64,000 nucleotides of DNA from Blautia sp. Marseille-P3201T (GTDB lineage: Bacteria; Bacillota; Clostridia; Lachnospirales; Lachnospiraceae). The stretch lies in assembly GCF_900120295.1 (NCBI RefSeq), contig NZ_LT635470.1:372001-436000 (forward strand), read 5' to 3'. The stretch's first letter is position 1; each line of letters starts with the position of its first letter. Made by a program: the position numbers and the translations under genes. Below are positions 17,599-25,445 of this stretch, one piece after another. Below the pieces are notes generated by a model that had not been told where the DNA came from, ran no database searches, and saw nothing but the letters and a program-made list of their open reading frames with translations.

Positions 17599-18732
17599 TT
17601 ATAAAAGTATTCGAGGTGCATTGGTGGAACTGCGGGGGAACAGCTCTACCGGAATTGTGATTTTCTGTATGGGATAATCAGGATTATTCACAGACTCTGT
17701 AAATATGTGTCCGATTTCCTGTCCCATGCGTGTGAAGTCTTGACCGATGGTGGTGATATTCAGATTGCGAATGGCGTCATCATTATCAAATCCGCAAAGG
17801 CTGATGTCTTCGGGAATACGAATGTCCATAGCTTTACAGGTCATGGACAGCAGTTGTGCAACACGGTCATTCTCGGCAATAATCGCCGTCGTTCCTGCCT
17901 GATATAAACTGCGTAAGGTATCCTGAAGGGAATTGCTGTTTGAGGCAAAGCAGTCTTCTTCTGTAAGCTTATGAGGATAATAGACAAAATTGGAAGAATT
18001 TGGCTGAATACCTCCTTCATGTAAAGCATGAAGAAATCCGGCAAAGCGGTTGCGGACAGTTGAAGTTTCTTCCAATGGTGCAGTTGTAAAAAATGTGATG
18101 TTGCGATGTCCCAACTGAATGAGGTGTTCGCCTAATAATCTTCCGCCCTCAAAGTTGTCTGAAACAATATTATGAATATAGGGACAATCGGTTGTCTTAT
18201 CGATTACAATAATCGGTATATTCATAAAAACAAATTCATTGAGAAGCTCCAGATGAATTTTATCTCTCTCAGGATAGTAAATGAGTCCGGAAAGATTTTG
18301 TGAGAGGAGAAGACGCAAATTAGACTTTTCCTTTGCACCGGATACATAAATGCTCATAATACATCCGTTAGCATTTAAGGTATTATTTACCACCTCAACA
18401 GTCTTAAACATTCCTCCTTTTGTGATGTCAAAAGGAAGGAGGAAAGATACCATTTTTGAAGTGATATGCTTTGGCGGCGTAAGGCGGTTTAAATTATTTG
18501 CTGCATTTGGAGCGACGAAGCTGCCTACACCTCGTTTTCGATATAAAACACCCATTTGTTCTAAATCTGTCAGCGCATGCTTGGCTGTAATTCGACTGAC
18601 TTGATATTGCTCGGATAATTGTTTCTCTGTACAGAGGGGCTCTGAATAAGAAAAATCGTTTTTGCGAATTTGAGCAAGAATGTCTTCTTTTATTCTTTCA
18701 TATTTTGGTTTACTTGAATTTCCTTGTTTCAT
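17599..18732 (-). CDS. GntR-type HTH / LacI-type sensor regulator
   Basis: 377 residues with an AraR-like layout: an N-terminal GntR winged helix (~9-75: 'YERIKEDILAQIRKNDF', 'TEKQLSEQYQVSRITAKHALTDLEQMG', 'RKRGVGSFV') and a periplasmic-binding-protein-like effector domain (~95-370: 'LSGLIYYPERDK', 'TTAIIAENDRVAQLL', 'DISLCGFDNDD'). It is divergent from a GH38 mannosidase, so a mannoside or mannosylated-sugar effector is likely. Two matching palindromes lie in the shared intergenic region, one on its own -35 box, pointing to autorepression and control of the mannosidase. Confidence 0.88.
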   Translation of the reverse strand: MKQGNSSKPKYERIKEDILAQIRKNDFSYSEPLCTEKQLSEQYQVSRITAKHALTDLEQMGVLYRKRGVGSFVAPNAANNLNRLTPPKHITSKMVSFLLPFDITKGGMFKTVEVVNNTLNANGCIMSIYVSGAKEKSNLRLLLSQNLSGLIYYPERDKIHLELLNEFVFMNIPIIVIDKTTDCPYIHNIVSDNFEGGRLLGEHLIQLGHRNITFFTTAPLEETSTVRNRFAGFLHALHEGGIQPNSSNFVYYPHKLTEEDCFASNSNSLQDTLRSLYQAGTTAIIAENDRVAQLLSMTCKAMDIRIPEDISLCGFDNDDAIRNLNITTIGQDFTRMGQEIGHIFTESVNNPDYPIQKITIPVELFPRSSTNAPRILL

Positions 18733-18779
18733 AAATTTCCATCTTTCTGAAAATGTATTGGTTAATTTGTTCTATTCTT

Positions 18780-18865
18780 ATTTTATAATATCCGGTTTGA
18801 TATGTCAAATTCTATATTTATATTGACAAATTTCCATGGAAAAGTTAATATATGATATATCAAAT
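18780..18865. promoter_or_regulatory. Divergent promoters with two operator-like palindromes
   Basis: The minus promoter TTGACA (18808-18803) N17 TAAAAT (18785-18780) serves the regulator. The plus promoter TTGACA (18823-18828) has a TTAATA/TAATAT -10 near 18846-18852 for the mannosidase. Two related palindromes, TTTGATATGTCAAA (about 18796-18809) and TATGATATATCAAA (about 18852-18865), overlap the regulator's -35 and the mannosidase start region. Positions may be off by one base. Confidence 0.65.
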
Positions 18866-18912
18866 ACAATAGAAACTATCATGTGAGAAAATATGAAAAG
18901 GTGGTAAATGAG

Positions 18913-21624
18913 ATGAAAACAACAGTACATATTATTTCACATTCTCATTGGGACAGAGAATGGTACATGGCATTTGAAAAACACAGAATGAAGCTGGTGG
19001 ATTTGTTGGATACAGCATCCGATTTGCTGGAAAATGACGAAAATTATCGCAGCTTCCACATGGACGGATATACTGCTGCGTATGATGATTATCTGGAAAT
19101 CAAACCGGAACAGCAGGAGAGAATTAAAAAATTAGTTAAAGAAGGAAAGCTTACAGCAGGACCTTGGTATGTGTTACAGGATGAATTCCTGACAAGCGGA
19201 GAGGCTTGTGTTCGAAACTTATTAACAGGTCGCAAAGAAGCGCTGAAATTAGGAAAATTATGTCCAATCGGATATTTTCCGGACGCTTTTGGAAATGCAG
19301 GACAGATGCCACAGGTGCTTGCACAGGCAGGCATGGAAGCAGTTGCTTTTGGACGTGGAGTAAAATCCATTGGTTTTAATAACGAAACTTTGGAAAAAGG
19401 AACTTACGAAACTGCATATTCCGAAATTAACTGGCAGTCACCGGACGGAAGCACATTATTGGGTATTTTATTCCCAAACTGGTATAATAACGGAATGGAA
19501 ATTCCTGTTGAGCCGGAAGAAGCGAAGAAATTCTGGGATAAGAAGCTTGCAGACGTAAGACAATATGCAGGAACCAGCCATCTCCTCTTTATGAATGGAT
19601 GTGACCATCAGCCGGTACAGAAGGACTTGTCACAGGCTATTGAAACAGCCAGAAAATTATATCCGGAAATTGAATTTATCCATTCTGATTTTGAAACTTA
19701 TGTAAAAGCCGTAAAAGAAGAACTTGGGGAAAATATTTCTGTTGTAAAAGGAGAATTAACAAGTCAGGAAACAGACGGACGTTTTACACTGGTGAATACC
19801 GCTTCCAACAGAGTTGACTTAAAACTGTTAAACAGAAAGGGCGAAACAGCGTTGGAACGTAAGGCAGAACCGGCAGCAGTTTTGGCAGGACTGGCAGGAA
19901 AGAAATATCCGAAGGAGCTCTTAGAATATAGCTGGAAGGTTCTGATGCAGAACCACCCACACGACAGTATTTGCAGTTGCAATGTAGATGAAGTAAATGA
20001 TGAAGTAGCCATTCGTTTTGTAAAGAGCAGACAGGTAGCAGAGCAGTTGTGCAAAGAAAGTATGGAATATTTGGCAGAGCAGATAGATACCTCAAATCTG
20101 AGCAGCGAAAACGGAAAGGTACTTCCATTTGCAGTATACAACTTTACCGGTTGGGACAAGACAGATGTGGTAAGCGTTGTATTAGACGTAGACAGATGCT
20201 TTGAGAATATTCAGGAAAAAGCTTACTGGGAAATGCAGAATATGGAATTGCCTGTATTTGTATTAAAAGATATGAACGGCAATACCGTAGAAGCTAAGAT
20301 GGAAGATATTGGCACAGCCTTTGACTATTTACTTCCTGATGATAAGTTCCGCCAGCCTTATATGGCAAGACAGGTTCGTGTGACTTTTGAAGCAAAAGAC
20401 GTTCCGGCAATGGGATACCGTGTATATCATTTGGAGGAAACAGCGGCAGAACAGACAGATGATAAAAAGACATTGATTAGCGGCAGCAATACAATGGAAA
20501 ATGAAAATATCCGTGTGAAAATTCACGAAGACGGAAGCTATACACTTACAAATTTAAAAACAGGACGTGTATATTCCCAGATTGGATATTATGAAGATAC
20601 CGGTGATATCGGAAACGAATACATTTATGTGCAGGATACAAACGGTCAGGCGATTACAACACAGAATAAACCGGCAAAAATCACTCTTACAGAAGATACT
20701 CCATTCTGTGCAAAATATCATATCTGCCAGAGCATAGAAGTACCGGAAAGCGCTGCAAAAGAATTGGAAATTGCGCAGAAATCCTTCCAAGAGTGCTATA
20801 ACCGCCATATCGGCCGCAGCGATAAAATGGTTGAACTGGCAATCGAAACAGAGCTTACTTTGGAGAAATCCGCTAAGAGTTTGAAAGTGCAGACAACAAT
20901 CCATAATACAGCAAAAGACCACAGAGTACGTGTTGTAATTCCAACGGGCTTGAAAGCAGATACACATTTTGCAGACTCTGCTTTTGAAGTAGTGGAAAGA
21001 AACAACCGTCACAGTAAACAGTGGGAAAATCCAAGTGGCTGTGACCGTCAGCAGAGCTTTGTGGCAATACAGGGTGAAAAAGATGGTATGTTGATTGCCA
21101 ATCATGGTCTTTATGAGTATGAGGTACTGCCGGATATGGAAAACGCCATTGCAGTTACACTTCTTCGTTGCATCGGAGAACTGGGAGACTGGGGATATTT
21201 CCCGACTCCAAAGGCACAGATGCAGGGAACTTATACACTTTCTTATGAAATTCTGCCATTTGCAGATGGAGAAAAATTAAATGCTTATACGTTGGGATAT
21301 CAGTTCCAGAATGAACTGATGGCAGTTCCTACAAGTATCCATGCAGGTGCTTATCCACAGGAAAAAGGCTTCTTTAACTGGATAGGAGAAGGAGTAAACT
21401 TCAGTGGATTGAAACAGCAGGAGGATGGTTCTGACATTATGGTTCGTTTTGTAAATGTTACAGAATTACCTCGTGAAATCCAAATTCAGAAACAGAATTG
21501 GATGGAAAACATGTATAAGAGTAATGTCATTGAGGAAGAAAAAGAAGGTCTGGAAGTAAGCGAAGACGGAATGTATCATGTGGTATTGAAACCATTTGAA
21601 ATTCTGACTTTAGGTATAAAATAG
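18913..21624 (+). CDS. GH38 alpha-mannosidase
   Basis: 903-residue cytoplasmic glycoside hydrolase of family 38 (no signal peptide) that cleaves alpha-mannosides; bacterial relatives include mannosylglycerate hydrolases. The N-terminal metal-binding 'HIISHSHWDREWY' is diagnostic, the nucleophile Asp lies in 'GYFPDAFGNAGQMP', and further active-site motifs are 'FMNGCDHQPVQ' and 'QNHPHDSICSCNVDEV'. The C-terminal two thirds is the beta-rich GH38 region. The ATG at 18913 follows AAGGTGG; an upstream GTG near 18883 lacks a ribosome site. A divergent GntR/LacI-type regulator probably controls it. No transporter gene is adjacent. Confidence 0.93.
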   Translation: MKTTVHIISHSHWDREWYMAFEKHRMKLVDLLDTASDLLENDENYRSFHMDGYTAAYDDYLEIKPEQQERIKKLVKEGKLTAGPWYVLQDEFLTSGEACVRNLLTGRKEALKLGKLCPIGYFPDAFGNAGQMPQVLAQAGMEAVAFGRGVKSIGFNNETLEKGTYETAYSEINWQSPDGSTLLGILFPNWYNNGMEIPVEPEEAKKFWDKKLADVRQYAGTSHLLFMNGCDHQPVQKDLSQAIETARKLYPEIEFIHSDFETYVKAVKEELGENISVVKGELTSQETDGRFTLVNTASNRVDLKLLNRKGETALERKAEPAAVLAGLAGKKYPKELLEYSWKVLMQNHPHDSICSCNVDEVNDEVAIRFVKSRQVAEQLCKESMEYLAEQIDTSNLSSENGKVLPFAVYNFTGWDKTDVVSVVLDVDRCFENIQEKAYWEMQNMELPVFVLKDMNGNTVEAKMEDIGTAFDYLLPDDKFRQPYMARQVRVTFEAKDVPAMGYRVYHLEETAAEQTDDKKTLISGSNTMENENIRVKIHEDGSYTLTNLKTGRVYSQIGYYEDTGDIGNEYIYVQDTNGQAITTQNKPAKITLTEDTPFCAKYHICQSIEVPESAAKELEIAQKSFQECYNRHIGRSDKMVELAIETELTLEKSAKSLKVQTTIHNTAKDHRVRVVIPTGLKADTHFADSAFEVVERNNRHSKQWENPSGCDRQQSFVAIQGEKDGMLIANHGLYEYEVLPDMENAIAVTLLRCIGELGDWGYFPTPKAQMQGTYTLSYEILPFADGEKLNAYTLGYQFQNELMAVPTSIHAGAYPQEKGFFNWIGEGVNFSGLKQQEDGSDIMVRFVNVTELPREIQIQKQNWMENMYKSNVIEEEKEGLEVSEDGMYHVVLKPFEILTLGIK

Positions 21625-21654
21625 AAGATATAAGCCTTAATGGATAAGAAGGGG

Positions 21655-21705
21655 GCTGTTGCATTAAGTAGAAAATCGCTTAATGTAACAGCTTTTCCTT
21701 TTTAC
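21655..21705 (+). terminator. Terminator after the alpha-mannosidase
   Basis: A 14-bp stem (21655-21668 with 21679-21692, one G.U) is followed by TTTTCCTTTTT. Confidence 0.8.
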
Positions 21706-22163
21706 AGTAACTCCATATTGATGCTTTTGGGGGTAAAACCATATTTTGTATACAATTCCATGGCGGGAAGATTTTTGGCATTTACCTGTAATTCTAATCC
21801 GTCGTACTGTAAATCTTTATAGAGACGGACAAGGTAATCTAAAAGCTGATGTCCAAAACCGTTTCCACGTTCCTTTTCATCCACAGCTAAGGCGTCAATG
21901 AATAACACTTTTCTGTCCTGCATAGGTCCGCCGGATATGTTTCGGGTAAGATAAATCATTATACCTATAACAGAGCCTTCTTTTTCCAATACCACAATTT
22001 CTTCGTTTTTAATATGTTCAAGAAATCGTTCCTCTGATAAGATCACAGAGCAATGCTTATAAATATCAGGTCTCCAGTTTGCATGCAGGATATGAACCTG
22101 CTGCATAAGTTGCTCAACTTGCTGGTAATCTAAAGCGTTGGCTTTACGGATACTCGTATTCAT
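21702..22163 (-). CDS. GNAT family N-acetyltransferase
   Basis: 153-residue GNAT-fold acyltransferase. The acetyl-CoA pyrophosphate loop reads 'ALAVDEKERGNGFGHQLLDYLV' (Q/RxxGxG/A-like 'RGNGFG'), preceded by beta strands 'VGIMIY'-like and followed by 'GLELQVNAKNLPAMELYTKYGF', the usual C-terminal motif. The substrate cannot be inferred. It is transcribed alone, convergent with the mannosidase, and its last codons meet that gene's terminator T run. A GGAGG-type site precedes its ATG. Confidence 0.88.
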   Translation of the reverse strand: MNTSIRKANALDYQQVEQLMQQVHILHANWRPDIYKHCSVILSEERFLEHIKNEEIVVLEKEGSVIGIMIYLTRNISGGPMQDRKVLFIDALAVDEKERGNGFGHQLLDYLVRLYKDLQYDGLELQVNAKNLPAMELYTKYGFTPKSINMELL

Positions 22164-22303
22164 CAGTTGTGTCCTCCTTATAAAAAGCTATGATGCCTAA
22201 GTATAGCACAAATAAAATAGTTCTGTTTATAAATATTAAAAATAAATAAAATTTTTATTGCTTTTTTTGGCTGTATCCATTATTATGGTTAGGTAAGAAA
22301 AAA

Positions 22304-22404
22304 CTGCAGAGTAGATTTGTATGCGTAAAGTGCCCTCTGGATAGAGAGTTGCTGGAAGGACGAAAAGGTAAATCTTACGGTATACAAACTCGCATCTCGC
22401 TGCA
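22304..22404 (+). ncRNA. Tetrahydrofolate (THF) riboswitch
   Basis: The leader of folT has the THF-I layout. The P1 halves GCAG (22306-22309) and CTGC (22400-22403) are joined to conserved 'AGAGTAGA', 'GCGTAAAGTG', 'GGACGAAA' and 'CGGTATACAAA...CGCATCTCGCTGC' blocks. It lies 64 bp before the folT ATG. Downstream, GATAA/TTATC can form a small hairpin before AAGGAGG, suggesting control of translation initiation. The remaining 22164-22303 holds only AT-rich spacer and presumably the promoter. Confidence 0.88.
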
Positions 22405-22467
22405 ACAGAAGATAAGGCTGAGATTATCTCCTATTGTGGTAGTTTTGATGAAGGAGGTATTTTTTTT

Positions 22468-23037
22468 ATGTTCAAAAATAATTCTAAAGAGAACATTTTT
22501 TTGTCTTCAGCAAAAGAGCTGAAGAAAGTTCAGGCATTATCTGTATGTGCCATGTTTGCAGCTTTATCTTTAATTTTAAATCAGGTAGCGTCCATTACCC
22601 TTGGACCATATATTAAAATCGGATTTTCCGGTATTCCAAACCAGTTGGCAGACTATTTATTCGGTCCTGTTACCGGTGGTTTGTTTGCGGGAATTTTGGA
22701 TGTTGTAAAATATTTTATGAAACCGGATGGTCCGTTTTTCTTTGGTTTTACTTTTAATGCAATTTTAGCATCTTTGATTTACGGTTGTTTTTATTATAAA
22801 AAGAAATTAACTTTAAAGAGAGTATTGCTTGCGAAATTTGTTGTATTTTTAGTAGTAAACGTTATTTTAAGTACTTTGTGGCTGGATATGCTTTATGGAA
22901 AAGGATTTCTTGCATTACTGCCTATGCGTGCGTTGAAGAATGTGATTATGTGGCCGATTGACTCTTTTATCTTTTTTAGTATTACAAAGGTAATTGAGCA
23001 GACAGGAGTATTCAGACCATTAAAAAGAACTGCATAA
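22468..23037 (+). CDS. folT: Folate ECF transporter S component
   Basis: 189-residue membrane protein with about six hydrophobic helices ('VCAMFAALSLILNQV', 'FGPVTGGLFAGILDVVKYF', 'FGFTFNAILASLIYG'). Members of this S-component family bind reduced folates and dock onto the shared EcfAA'T energy module, encoded elsewhere. The motif 'KIGFSGIPNQLADYLFGPVTG' is typical of FolT. A THF riboswitch sits directly upstream, strongly supporting the substrate. AAGGAGG lies about 10 bp before the ATG. The gene is monocistronic with its own terminator. Confidence 0.93.
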   Translation: MFKNNSKENIFLSSAKELKKVQALSVCAMFAALSLILNQVASITLGPYIKIGFSGIPNQLADYLFGPVTGGLFAGILDVVKYFMKPDGPFFFGFTFNAILASLIYGCFYYKKKLTLKRVLLAKFVVFLVVNVILSTLWLDMLYGKGFLALLPMRALKNVIMWPIDSFIFFSITKVIEQTGVFRPLKRTA

Positions 23038-23051
23038 AGATAAATATGGAA

Positions 23052-23086
23052 GGGATTGAGCAGACAGCCATGTTCAGTCCTTTTTT
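23052..23086 (+). terminator. folT terminator
   Basis: An 11-bp stem with wobbles (23052-23062 with 23071-23081) has an 8-nt loop and is followed by T5C. It ends at the stop of the convergent Abi_2 gene. Confidence 0.65.
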
Positions 23087-24025
23087 CTATAATTTGTATT
23101 GTGTAATATTCTCCCAATTTTCCGGAAAACCCATGAAGCCGTATAAGTTAGAACGACAAATGCGTGTTGAAGTATATAGATAATGGTTAATACATTTCGT
23201 GAGCTCTTTTTTGAAAGAAAAGAAACTTTCGGAGGGAAGAAGATATCTGAGAGCAATTACCATACTGAAAAGATCATTTTTCCCATAAATATATTGTTCA
23301 CCGTTCATTGGAATATGAAGCTTTTGATGAAGTGAAGTATTAGGAAAGTCTTTATCAAAGTGAAAAGAATAGAGGCGCTCATTATGAGCACAGACATTTC
23401 GGATTAGACAGAGTTTTTCAAGATAATTACCTAATATCACTTCATCTATATTTATAAATTCTTGACAGATATCACTTTTCATGGGGAATTTTAGAACAGA
23501 GTAGAATTTAGAGATTTGACCAAAAGTTAAAGCTTTCATGGTTACCCATAAAGGTACATTTCCATGATGATTTCTTTGATGGATAAGATATTTGTGTTCT
23601 TTATTTTTTATGGCATGGAACGAAAGTATATTGATTAGTTTATTTACAGATATTTTTTTGCTTTTACTACTACAATCAAAATTGGATGATGATAGATATG
23701 CTTCTTGCATTACACCATGTCGATTACAGAAATAATAAGAGATGAGTTGTCGGATGTGGATTTCAATTTTACATAAGCTACGAAAAAAGGTGTCTCGTAA
23801 TTCACGGTCAAAAGAGTATAGAGCCAAAATATCTTCAAAAGTTGTGCCGTTTTGGTAGACTCGTGTCATAGGGTTTATAAATGGTGTTTTATATCCTCCA
23901 ATAACAGGAAAATATCCGATATTTTTTAGTGTTTCCAAAGCCAGAGAAGGATTATTGATAATAAGCCCTTTTTCGTTTGTTAATTTATTTATTTGTTCAT
24001 TATATGTAAGAAATGGTTTTATCAG
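23087..24025 (-). CDS. Abi_2/AbiF-family HEPN protein (candidate toxin)
   Basis: Abi family (AbiD/F type) protein of 312 residues if read from a CTG at 24025. The frame is open upstream of the first canonical start (TTG at 23938), and the added residues 'KPFLTYNEQINKL' match the normal family N-terminus. CTG at 24025 lies eight bases after GAAAGGAG, so a rare CTG start or a mutated ATG is likely. The core 'YSFDRELRDTFFRSLCKIEIHIR' and the C-terminal HEPN motif 'RNVCAHNERLY' (R209-x4-H214) are intact, suggesting an active RNase-type toxin or abortive infection protein. A GC-rich structured RNA with a terminator lies immediately upstream on the same strand. Confidence 0.85.
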   Translation of the reverse strand: MIKPFLTYNEQINKLTNEKGLIINNPSLALETLKNIGYFPVIGGYKTPFINPMTRVYQNGTTFEDILALYSFDRELRDTFFRSLCKIEIHIRQLISYYFCNRHGVMQEAYLSSSNFDCSSKSKKISVNKLINILSFHAIKNKEHKYLIHQRNHHGNVPLWVTMKALTFGQISKFYSVLKFPMKSDICQEFINIDEVILGNYLEKLCLIRNVCAHNERLYSFHFDKDFPNTSLHQKLHIPMNGEQYIYGKNDLFSMVIALRYLLPSESFFSFKKELTKCINHYLYTSTRICRSNLYGFMGFPENWENITQYKL

Positions 24026-24049
24026 ATAAAGCGCTCCTTTCTATAAAAT

Positions 24050-24118
24050 AAAAAAAGGAGGGCCCGCAGGTCCTCCCGCGGCCTCAGACCTCGCAAGGTT
24101 TCTGAAACCTGATCACTA
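24050..24118 (-). ncRNA. Structured RNA upstream of Abi_2, candidate RNA antitoxin
   Basis: This ~65-nt segment is strikingly GC-rich against its AT-rich surroundings. On the minus strand it holds the hairpin AGGTTTC-A-GAAACCT (24110-24096), then ACCT-TGCG-AGGT, a CCGCGG palindrome, and a strong terminator stem (24076-24057, TGCG loop, one mismatch) followed by T7. It lies between a promoter and the Abi_2 ribosome site, the order seen in type III RNA-antitoxin operons. From memory, structured RNAs have been described upstream of abiF genes; this identity is inference. Confidence 0.6.
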
Positions 24119-24124
24119 AAATAC

Positions 24125-24153
24125 AGCTTACCATAAAAGGGATGAAAAATCAA
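24125..24153 (-). promoter_or_regulatory. Promoter of the Abi_2-associated RNA
   Basis: Minus strand: TTGATT (24153-24148), 17-bp spacer ending in TGG (extended -10), TAAGCT (24130-24125). The predicted start is near 24118, just before the first hairpin. Confidence 0.5.
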
Positions 24154-24209
24154 GATGGAAAATAAGAGATTTTTAACTGCCGGTTAAATTTCTCGCCTCA
24201 AAATTAAAT

Positions 24210-24247
24210 CACAGTTAATTGTGCCGACAGTCTTCCCTTGTTATAAT
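24210..24247 (+). promoter_or_regulatory. Promoter of the XRE regulator with overlapping palindrome
   Basis: TTGTGC (24219-24224), 17 bp, TATAAT (24242-24247) with a TGT extended -10. The palindrome CACAGTTAATTGTG (24210-24223) overlaps the -35 and could be an autoregulatory site. A second dyad, TTTAAC/GTTAAA, lies at 24172-24188. Confidence 0.6.
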
Positions 24248-24283
24248 ATTCAAAAGAGAAAATTTAATATAAGGTAGGGGCTT

Positions 24284-25348
24284 ATGAAAATAAATGAAAC
24301 TATCCGACAGAGACGTATAGAGAGAAATTTAACTCAGGAGCAGGTGGCAAATTATCTGGGAGTTACAGCTCCCGCAGTAAACAAATGGGAGAAAGGAGCT
24401 TCTTATCCTGACATTACCATTTTACCTGCATTGGCAAGAATTTTAGAAACGGATTTAAACACTTTATTATCCTTTAAAGAGGAACTGACGGAGCAAGAAA
24501 TCGCAATTTTCTTAAACACTTTATCAGAGATACTGGAAAAAGAAGGGTTTTTAAAGGTCTACGAAATAGCTATGGAAAAAATCAGAGAATATCCGGTATG
24601 TTATCCGTTGCTTCTAAATGTGGCGATGTTTTTAGAAGGAGCAGGGATGTACAGTAAGGAAGGCAGAAAAGACTTAGAAACACATAAAAAAGAAATTGAA
24701 GCCTTATATCAGAGGGTATTGAACAGTCCAAATCAGAATGAAAAAAATTATGCCCAGTCCATGCTGATTTCCAAGTATATTCAGCGAAAAGAATACGAAA
24801 AAGCAGAAGAAATGCTACAGTCTCTACCAGAGAAGACTTCCGTGGACAAGAAACAACTACAGATAAATCTTTTTCTTTCCCGTGGAAAATTAGAAGAAGC
24901 TGCAAAGCTGGAGGAAGAAAAACTATTTTCATCCATTACAGAAATTCAGAGTGTTTTGCTGATGCTGATGGAGATTGCATTAAAACAAGGGAGAGCAGAG
25001 GACGCAGAATATTTCGCAGAAGTGTCAAAGCAGGCAGCTAAATTATTTGATTTATGGGAATATTATTCTTATGCAGCGCATTTTCAGTTATATCTTGCCA
25101 AAAAAGACAGAGTAAAATGTTTGAAAACACTGTTTCCTATGATGAAATCTTTGACGAAGAGCTGGGAAATCAATCAATCTCCGTTGTATCGCCATATTAA
25201 AACAAAGAAGACGGAAAAGGGATTTGGATTGAAATTAAGAAAAGCGCTTATTCAAGAGATATGTGAAGATGAGGAAGCGTCTTTTTTAAGAGAGTGTCAA
25301 GAAGTACAGAAGTTTTTGAGAGAAACAGAAGTAGATAAAAAAATGTAA
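24284..25348 (+). CDS. XRE-family HTH regulator with TPR-like helical C-terminus
   Basis: 354 residues. Residues ~3-60 are a Cro/C1-type helix-turn-helix ('IRQRRIERNLTQEQVANYLGVTAPAVNKWEKGASYPD', here cited as one motif in parts: 'LTQEQVANYLGV' and 'AVNKWEKGASYPD'). The remaining ~290 residues are almost wholly helical with repeated helix pairs suggestive of tetratricopeptide-like repeats. Such proteins are common stand-alone regulators in Lachnospiraceae, and peptide sensing (Rgg/PlcR style) is one possibility. It is divergent from the Abi_2/ncRNA locus with ~165 bp between promoters, so cross-control is possible but unsupported. Confidence 0.82.
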   Translation: MKINETIRQRRIERNLTQEQVANYLGVTAPAVNKWEKGASYPDITILPALARILETDLNTLLSFKEELTEQEIAIFLNTLSEILEKEGFLKVYEIAMEKIREYPVCYPLLLNVAMFLEGAGMYSKEGRKDLETHKKEIEALYQRVLNSPNQNEKNYAQSMLISKYIQRKEYEKAEEMLQSLPEKTSVDKKQLQINLFLSRGKLEEAAKLEEEKLFSSITEIQSVLLMLMEIALKQGRAEDAEYFAEVSKQAAKLFDLWEYYSYAAHFQLYLAKKDRVKCLKTLFPMMKSLTKSWEINQSPLYRHIKTKKTEKGFGLKLRKALIQEICEDEEASFLRECQEVQKFLRETEVDKKM

Positions 25349-25376
25349 TATTTATGTAATATTTAGAAAGAAAAAC

Positions 25377-25405
25377 TTGCGGTTTTTGAAAAAATAAGTT
25401 AATAT
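25377..25405 (+). promoter_or_regulatory. Promoter of the lipoprotein gene
   Basis: TTGCGG (25377-25382), 17-bp spacer, TAATAT (25400-25405), followed by AAGGAGG at 25431-25437. Confidence 0.55.
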
Positions 25406-25445
25406 AGGAAGCGCAGAGAGTTATTTGTCTAAGGAGGAAGAAACA

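Noticed and set aside
20554-21105. 183-codon minus-strand frame inside the alpha-mannosidase gene
   Set aside because: It is a shadow of the well-supported GH38 coding sequence, has no ribosome site, and shows Cys/Phe-rich noise composition.
24050-24118. GC-rich segment as a possible tRNA or CRISPR remnant
   Set aside because: No cloverleaf, no TTCRA T-arm and no repeat-spacer periodicity; hairpins plus a T tract fit a structured RNA with a terminator better.
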